DNA from: Methanoregula boonei 6A8
GTDB taxonomy: Archaea; Halobacteriota; Methanomicrobia; Methanomicrobiales; Methanospirillaceae
Length of the DNA stretch: 64,000 nt
NCBI RefSeq assembly: GCF_000017625.1
Contig: NC_009712.1
Span: forward strand, 310,001 to 374,000
Direction of reading: 5' to 3'
Shown here piece by piece: positions 60,770 to 64,000 of the stretch. A model generated the notes under the pieces. It had not been told where the DNA came from. It was given only the letters and a program-made list of their open reading frames with translations, and made no database searches. The translations under genes were made by a program, and so were the position numbers. Every line of letters starts with the position of its first letter. The first letter of the stretch is position 1.

Positions 60770-60798
60770 GGTAGATGACTGCGTTAGAACCGTTATAT
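60770..60798 (+). promoter_or_regulatory. Shared upstream box with TATA, copy D
   Basis: GGTAGATGACTGCGTTAGAA, then CCG and TTATAT. It stands about 135 bp before the membrane-protein gene at 60933. Downstream, the leader starts like that of gene C (TATTCCCGCGGG) but the hairpin is decayed. Confidence 0.6.
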
Positions 60799-60932
60799 CC
60801 CCGTAAATAATATTCCCGCGGGCCAGTCAATCGGAGGTACCTGGACGAATGATCTCACATCATATGTGTGAACCGGATTAAACCATTCAATTTTTTATTT
60901 TCCTTAAACTGTACAAATTTGAGAGGAATCTG

Positions 60933-61301
60933 ATGACAAACAAAGACTTCGTAGGAATACAAAAAGAAAAGATTGCCCCTCTTATATCGGCATTGCTCTG
61001 TGCTGCAGTGGGGTCACTATTCGTGAGTATCGGTCTCCAGAATACAGGTCTCCAAAGATACTATCTCAGTTGGGACAATCCACTTTACCAGATTATGCAT
61101 ATCCTGATTTTTGAACCTCTTGTTCTAGCGAGTCTTGGAGTGGGTTTCGTATTTCTTGTATCTGCGGTTTTTTTTCTCCGGAACGCATTCGAAGGAGAAT
61201 TTTTTGTCGTGGGAAACGCGGACTGGCCAACCGGTTCAAAATTTTGTATTTTCCTTGTGTTGTTATGGATAGCAATCCATGTGATTTCAGGGTTTTTGTA
61301 G
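60933..61301 (+). CDS. Three-helix membrane protein
   Basis: A 122-residue protein with three hydrophobic helices (LISALLCAAVGSLFVSIGL; ILIFEPLVLASLGVGFVFLV; FCIFLVLLWIAIHVISGFL). GAGAGG precedes the ATG. No family recognised. It is the only gene directly downstream of box D, so may belong to the same regulon. Confidence 0.65.
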   Translation: MTNKDFVGIQKEKIAPLISALLCAAVGSLFVSIGLQNTGLQRYYLSWDNPLYQIMHILIFEPLVLASLGVGFVFLVSAVFFLRNAFEGEFFVVGNADWPTGSKFCIFLVLLWIAIHVISGFL

Positions 61302-61409
61302 TCATACTGGAATCCTTTGCACAAGAAAAATAACTGGCTGCATATTTCTTACGGTCACTATGCAAGAGAGGACTGGTCTCATTTTGCCCTTTTTAGGCAT
61401 CCTGTTTTT

Positions 61410-61482
61410 GGTAGACGCGAGCGTTAGAATCGATATATATCGCAGAATAAAATCCCCATTCGTGGACAGCCGGGGGTTGTCC
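61410..61482 (+). promoter_or_regulatory. Shared upstream box E with TATA and 5' hairpin
   Basis: GGTAGACGCGAGCGTTAGAA, then TCG and ATATATAT (61433-61440), and 27 bp further on the hairpin GGACAGCC (61464-61471), GGG, GGTTGTCC (61475-61482). This is a full promoter/hairpin set without a following exported-protein gene, so it may be an orphan left by a deletion or it may make an RNA. Confidence 0.6.
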
Positions 61483-61556
61483 CGTAAATGCATGAACGGG
61501 TTTATCCAGGTGACGAACTGGATCGGACCCGGTCCGCCCGCGGATACATGATAATT

Positions 61557-61845
61557 TCACTTACCATAGTTTTTTGAAATTTTCTCGCTTCCCGGGCCGA
61601 CAATAAAGGAAGTGATAGCATAGGATCCATGCACATAAGACAGGATGGCATTGACGTTTCCCGGAAGGATGCCATCAAGGTTAGCAAAGAAGAACAACGG
61701 TTTGCCCAGGACCGGATCGTACTCCGGAGGACGGCGATACCGGGAACCGGTGTCCGGATATCCTCCCAAAAGAGACCCGGCAGGAATGGTGATGGCAATT
61801 TTTCGGGAACTGCCGGTATATCGCCCGGTACCCGGAGGCAGGCAT
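61557..61845 (-). pseudogene. Possible remnant of an exported protein
   Basis: A minus-strand frame ends with KIAITIPAGSLLGGYPDTGS, then LGKPLFFFANLDGILPGNVN and AILSYVHGSYAITSFIVGPG. The alternating hydrophobic residues are protein-like, yet the N-terminal part is basic and cysteine-rich and overlaps the gene at 61850 on the other strand. It could be the 3' end of a lost gene; weak evidence. Confidence 0.25.
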
Positions 61846-61849
61846 AAAG

Positions 61850-62119
61850 ATGGCGAAGAGTAAATCCGTGACAGAGAGCGAAATCCCGCTCTACCTCCTG
61901 CCCCGGGCACTCGCCCACCAGATCAACAGGATAGGTGACTCCGTATATCGGATCAGCGTGAAACGCACGCACTGGCACCATTACAACATCTCGGTCCGGA
62001 CACGATCCCTGCCAAAGGAACTCGCCCCGGGGAGTGGTACGGGACCGGCACATTCCGGGCATCCCCCAAAGGAATACCGGAATGATGACGGTACACCGGA
62101 TCCGGGATGTGAGGCATGA
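61850..62119 (+). CDS. Hypothetical basic protein
   Basis: An 89-residue protein (SEIPLYLLPRALAHQINRIG; YRISVKRTHWHHYNISVRTR). GGAGG lies 12 bp before ATG 61850. Overlaps the next gene by 4 bp (ATGA), so the two are coupled. No family recognised. The last 40 residues are probably disordered. Confidence 0.55.
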   Translation: MAKSKSVTESEIPLYLLPRALAHQINRIGDSVYRISVKRTHWHHYNISVRTRSLPKELAPGSGTGPAHSGHPPKEYRNDDGTPDPGCEA

Positions 62120-62520
62120 AACGGGGCTCGCCTCCGTACCGGGCCCTCTCTGACGCTCTTCCCATTGCACGCAGGCGCGGCACAACCCAGGCCGCGGTGC
62201 GTGCCCCGGAAAACCTGTATGATTTTACGATCGTCTCGGCAATCCCTCTCGCATTTGTACGTGTCACCTATTGTTCACGGATTCATGCACCGGCCGCAGA
62301 GCTCGTAAACGAGTTCCGGGACGAGCTTTTCAGGCTCGGCCGGATCCCGGTGCATACGGACATTTCGCGTGAACTCTGGCTCCGCTCACGGCATGGCACG
62401 TGGCGGTTCTTACGCCTCACGCCAGACTCTCTTATCGAGCTCGGGCAGGACGGCATGCTCCTCTCCGGGGGAAACGCGGCAAAAAACCTGTACAGCCGGG
62501 AAAAAGTAATTTTTTCCTAA
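62116..62520 (+). CDS. Hypothetical protein, possibly nuclease-like
   Basis: A 134-residue protein: basic N-terminus (ALPIARRRGTTQAAVRAPEN), then an alternating segment (YDFTIVSAIPLAFVRVTYCS) and HTDISRELWLRSRHGTWRFL. I recall similar uncharacterised proteins in Methanomicrobiales but can give no function. The R-x-x-x-E-L-W-x-R pattern recalls nucleic-acid-binding proteins; weak. Confidence 0.65.
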   Translation: MKRGSPPYRALSDALPIARRRGTTQAAVRAPENLYDFTIVSAIPLAFVRVTYCSRIHAPAAELVNEFRDELFRLGRIPVHTDISRELWLRSRHGTWRFLRLTPDSLIELGQDGMLLSGGNAAKNLYSREKVIFS

Positions 62521-63055
62521 AAGGGGGCTATTCCCCGCACAAGGTTCACTAGCGTGATCCTCCCCTGCGGGGAGGAACCCGCCCCCTTTTCCTCGGTTTA
62601 AAACGTGTCCTTTTTTCACCGTCCCGGATTCCCCGGGGGGGTACCCTTCATCCCTTTTTTTGGAATGGCTCAAAAATACGCCCAAATCGGGCTCCGTTTA
62701 CCCCTGACCTCTCTTCCAGAGGTAATAATTCCGAAAAAAACGGTAATAATTCGGCCGGAAACACCCCTTTTTACGCTGGAGAACCAGAGGTAACAGATAG
62801 CAGCATTATAGCGGCGAAAGTTTGGGTCGATCGTGTTTTAGCCCATTCTTGAATAAACAGGGCCTGGAAACGAAGATATGCCCTTTCTGGTAAAATGACC
62901 CCTCTTACGACGTAGAACCCCCCCTTCCCATTTTTGCGAAATTGTCCGGCGAGTTTCCTGCCCCGGATTGCTCTAAAACCCTCGCAAATTGCCCTGTTTT
63001 GCCTCCCGGAAATTTATTCAGCCAGAGATATCCTCTCTTACGTCGTAGAGTAATA
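62521..63055. other. Intergenic stretch with short repeats and partial repeat copy
   Basis: About 535 bases without a gene. It contains a partial copy of the ~340-bp repeat (62647-62700), two direct copies of GGTAATAATTC (62720-62753), and CTCTTACGACGTAGAA (62903) versus CTCTTACGTCGTAGAG (63037). AT-rich patches break a GC-rich background. Confidence 0.6.
62647..62700. repeat. Partial copy of the ~340-bp repeat
   Basis: TTCATCCCTTTTTTTGGAAT followed by CAAAAATACGCCC and AAATCGGGCTCCGTTTA resembles the start and hairpin side of copies 1-3. Truncated. Confidence 0.5.
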
Positions 63056-63177
63056 TGTCAAAAGGGCCCCAGAGACCCCGGGAAAAATCCCGGGCCGGCA
63101 GGAGATGCGCGAAGACCCTGCCGGGAACCATGCCGGATCCGCGGAGCGGGTCCGGCCTAAAAAAGGAGTTGACACAC
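63056..63177 (+). promoter_or_regulatory. Structured leader of the gene at 63178
   Basis: Two hairpins: CCCGGG-AAAAAT-CCCGGG (63077-63094) and CCGGATCCGC-GGA-GCGGGTCCGG (63133-63155, ten pairs with one G-U), the second ending shortly before AAAAGGAG. Suggests translational or attenuation control. Confidence 0.45.
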
Positions 63178-63681
63178 ATGGGAGATTTCGTACAACACAC
63201 GGAAGTAAAATCCGCGATCCGCACACTCGCAGACCCGATCGAAGATATCGCAAGCTTCGACGCACTTGTCCAGTCGGTCATCGCAACGAACCCGTTCGGC
63301 TGCGTGCCCTACATCAGCGCCGGCGTGACACATGCGCCGGTCGAGAAGGCAAAAGAGAGCTACGTTGTAAAGATCCTCTACCAGGACAACGAGGCAAAGG
63401 TAGTCGGGAACGATTCCGGCAAGTTCAACACCGTTGCCGGTTTCAATGCCGGTGCCGCAGCCCTCCTTGCCGACACCGCGCTTGCCGCTGCCCACGGCGG
63501 CATCCCCGCCCGGGATATCGAATCCGAGACGTACTCGGCGACCATCAAGTGCCATGACCAGAACGGGGAGCTCTACGACCTGACGTTCACCCGGAGCAAG
63601 GTGTCCCTCACCTCGTACGAGGATGATGCAATCCGGGCAAAGGTCGAGGCCTGGGCCGATACGGTTCCCGCGCTTGCGTGA
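63178..63681 (+). CDS. Conserved hypothetical protein
   Basis: A 167-residue soluble protein starting MGDFVQHTEVKSAIRTLADP with TNPFGCVPYISAGVTHAPVE, KILYQDNEAKVVGNDSGKFN and AGFNAGAAALLADTALAAAH. Alpha-beta pattern with one Gly/Ala-rich helix. I do not recognise it. AAAAGGAG precedes ATG 63178; the longer frame from 63055 runs through the leader hairpins and is not used. A strong terminator-like hairpin follows. Confidence 0.8.
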   Translation: MGDFVQHTEVKSAIRTLADPIEDIASFDALVQSVIATNPFGCVPYISAGVTHAPVEKAKESYVVKILYQDNEAKVVGNDSGKFNTVAGFNAGAAALLADTALAAAHGGIPARDIESETYSATIKCHDQNGELYDLTFTRSKVSLTSYEDDAIRAKVEAWADTVPALA

Positions 63682-63741
63682 GGAGATCCCCGGATCACAA
63701 AAAAGCAGTCTGCCCTCTGCCCGCCAGTCCATTGCAGGGAA

Positions 63742-63769
63742 GAGAGGAGACCGGTCACGGTCTCCTCTC
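63742..63769 (+). terminator. Perfect 12-bp hairpin after the 63178 gene
   Basis: GAGAGGAGACCG (63742-63753), loop GTCA, CGGTCTCCTCTC (63758-63769). Its position between two genes fits a terminator or an RNA processing site, although no T-run follows. Confidence 0.6.
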
Positions 63770-63819
63770 CTCGCTGCCGGGCTGATTTTACAAAAAAAAC
63801 TACATGAGGAGGTTAAGCC

Positions 63820-63984
63820 ATGGAAACTGAAATACTGGGGATCGTCCTTGGAGCGGTGCTCCCGGTCTATCCCCTTCTGCTCGTCATCTACCAGAAGATT
63901 GGCAGGTACGACGAAATCGTTGAGGAGTTTAAGGAACTCCGGAACGAACACGAACAACTGTCGGGGCTGCGCCATGCCGGATAA
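63820..63984 (+). CDS. Small single-helix membrane protein
   Basis: A 54-codon gene with TGAGGAGGTT before ATG 63820. One membrane helix (ILGIVLGAVLPVYPLLLVIY) followed by a charged helix (KIGRYDEIVEEFKELRNEHE). Unknown function. Its end overlaps the start of the next frame (ATG 63974), which suggests coupled genes. Confidence 0.7.
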   Translation: METEILGIVLGAVLPVYPLLLVIYQKIGRYDEIVEEFKELRNEHEQLSGLRHAG

Positions 63985-64000
63985 CCCCGCAAGAGAACCA
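63974..64000 (+). CDS. Start of a further gene, cut by the window edge
   Basis: ATG 63974 opens a frame (MPDNPAREP) that overlaps the small membrane protein gene by 11 bp and is open to the end of the window. Nothing more can be said. Confidence 0.3.

Larger units (their letters stand above)
61302..61849. other. Intergenic stretch with shared box E and a possible gene remnant
   Basis: About 550 bases. It holds copy E of the shared box and hairpin, and a minus-strand fragment that reads like the end of an exported protein (separate entries). No intact gene follows box E on the + strand for 400 bp. Confidence 0.5.

Noticed and set aside
61502-62185. 227-codon minus frame
   Set aside because: Cys/Arg/Pro-rich composition and overlap with two better + strand genes that have an RBS and a coupled overlap.
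62902-63052. CRISPR-like spacing of CTCTTACG(A/T)CGTAGA(A/G)
   Set aside because: Only two copies 135 bp apart; no array.

Overview
The window looks like a chromosome segment of a methanogenic archaeon of the order Methanomicrobiales (Methanoregula-like). This is judged from archaeal TBP, thermosome and ribosomal protein S17e, from the many PAS-rich receiver/kinase proteins typical of that group, and from GC-rich core DNA with archaeal TATA boxes. The genus is an inference. I saw no tRNA, rRNA, CRISPR array or intact transposase.

Layout. 1-4.1 kb: housekeeping genes (thermosome subunit cut by the window edge, TPR protein, TBP, S17e). 4.8-22.1 kb: sensory block with a CheB-CheR-PAS fusion, four PAS/histidine-kinase proteins (three with an N-terminal receiver; the fourth carries an in-frame stop codon), a lone receiver, an HTH-PAS protein, a TusA-like protein, an MscS-type membrane protein and two exported proteins. 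22.4-28 kb: flavin protein, HEAT-repeat protein, membrane metallophosphoesterase, flavodoxin/ferredoxin protein, and a PadR-DUF1700 pair. 28.2-30.7 kb: first toxin-antitoxin cluster (frameshifted HepT/MntA, PIN pair, decayed fragments) with two copies of a ~340-bp repeat. 30.8-46 kb: AT-richer defence island. It holds ExoIII, a DUF2075 helicase and a DUF1232-like protein on the + strand, and on the - strand a complete DNA phosphorothioation operon dndB-C-D-E-A followed by a four-gene module: PLD-helicase, 63-aa protein, SMC-like ATPase, and a protein ending in a HEPN-like RNALKH motif. An AbrB-type gene lies upstream. 46-61.5 kb: operons for exported and membrane proteins, mixed with three more MNT/HEPN pairs, a VapBC pair and an XRE regulator. 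61.5-64 kb: small uncharacterised genes and structured intergenic DNA.

How it works together. The dnd operon should sulphur-modify host DNA, and the downstream module is the likely effector that acts on unmodified DNA. It resembles in idea DndFGH of bacteria or PbeABCD of haloarchaea, but I could not match it subunit by subunit.

The most unusual signal is a shared cis-element at 50.0, 53.5, 57.3 (two divergent copies), 60.8 and 61.4 kb. It consists of a GGTAGACG-n-GCGTTAGAA box directly before a TATA box. In four of the six copies an 8-9 bp hairpin follows at the predicted transcript 5' end. Three operons with this element start with exported proteins that have near-identical signal peptides, and two share a long leader with two more hairpins, one beside the ribosome-binding site. 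This looks like a co-regulated cell-surface regulon. A membrane-bound winged-helix protein encoded inside the cluster is a candidate regulator.
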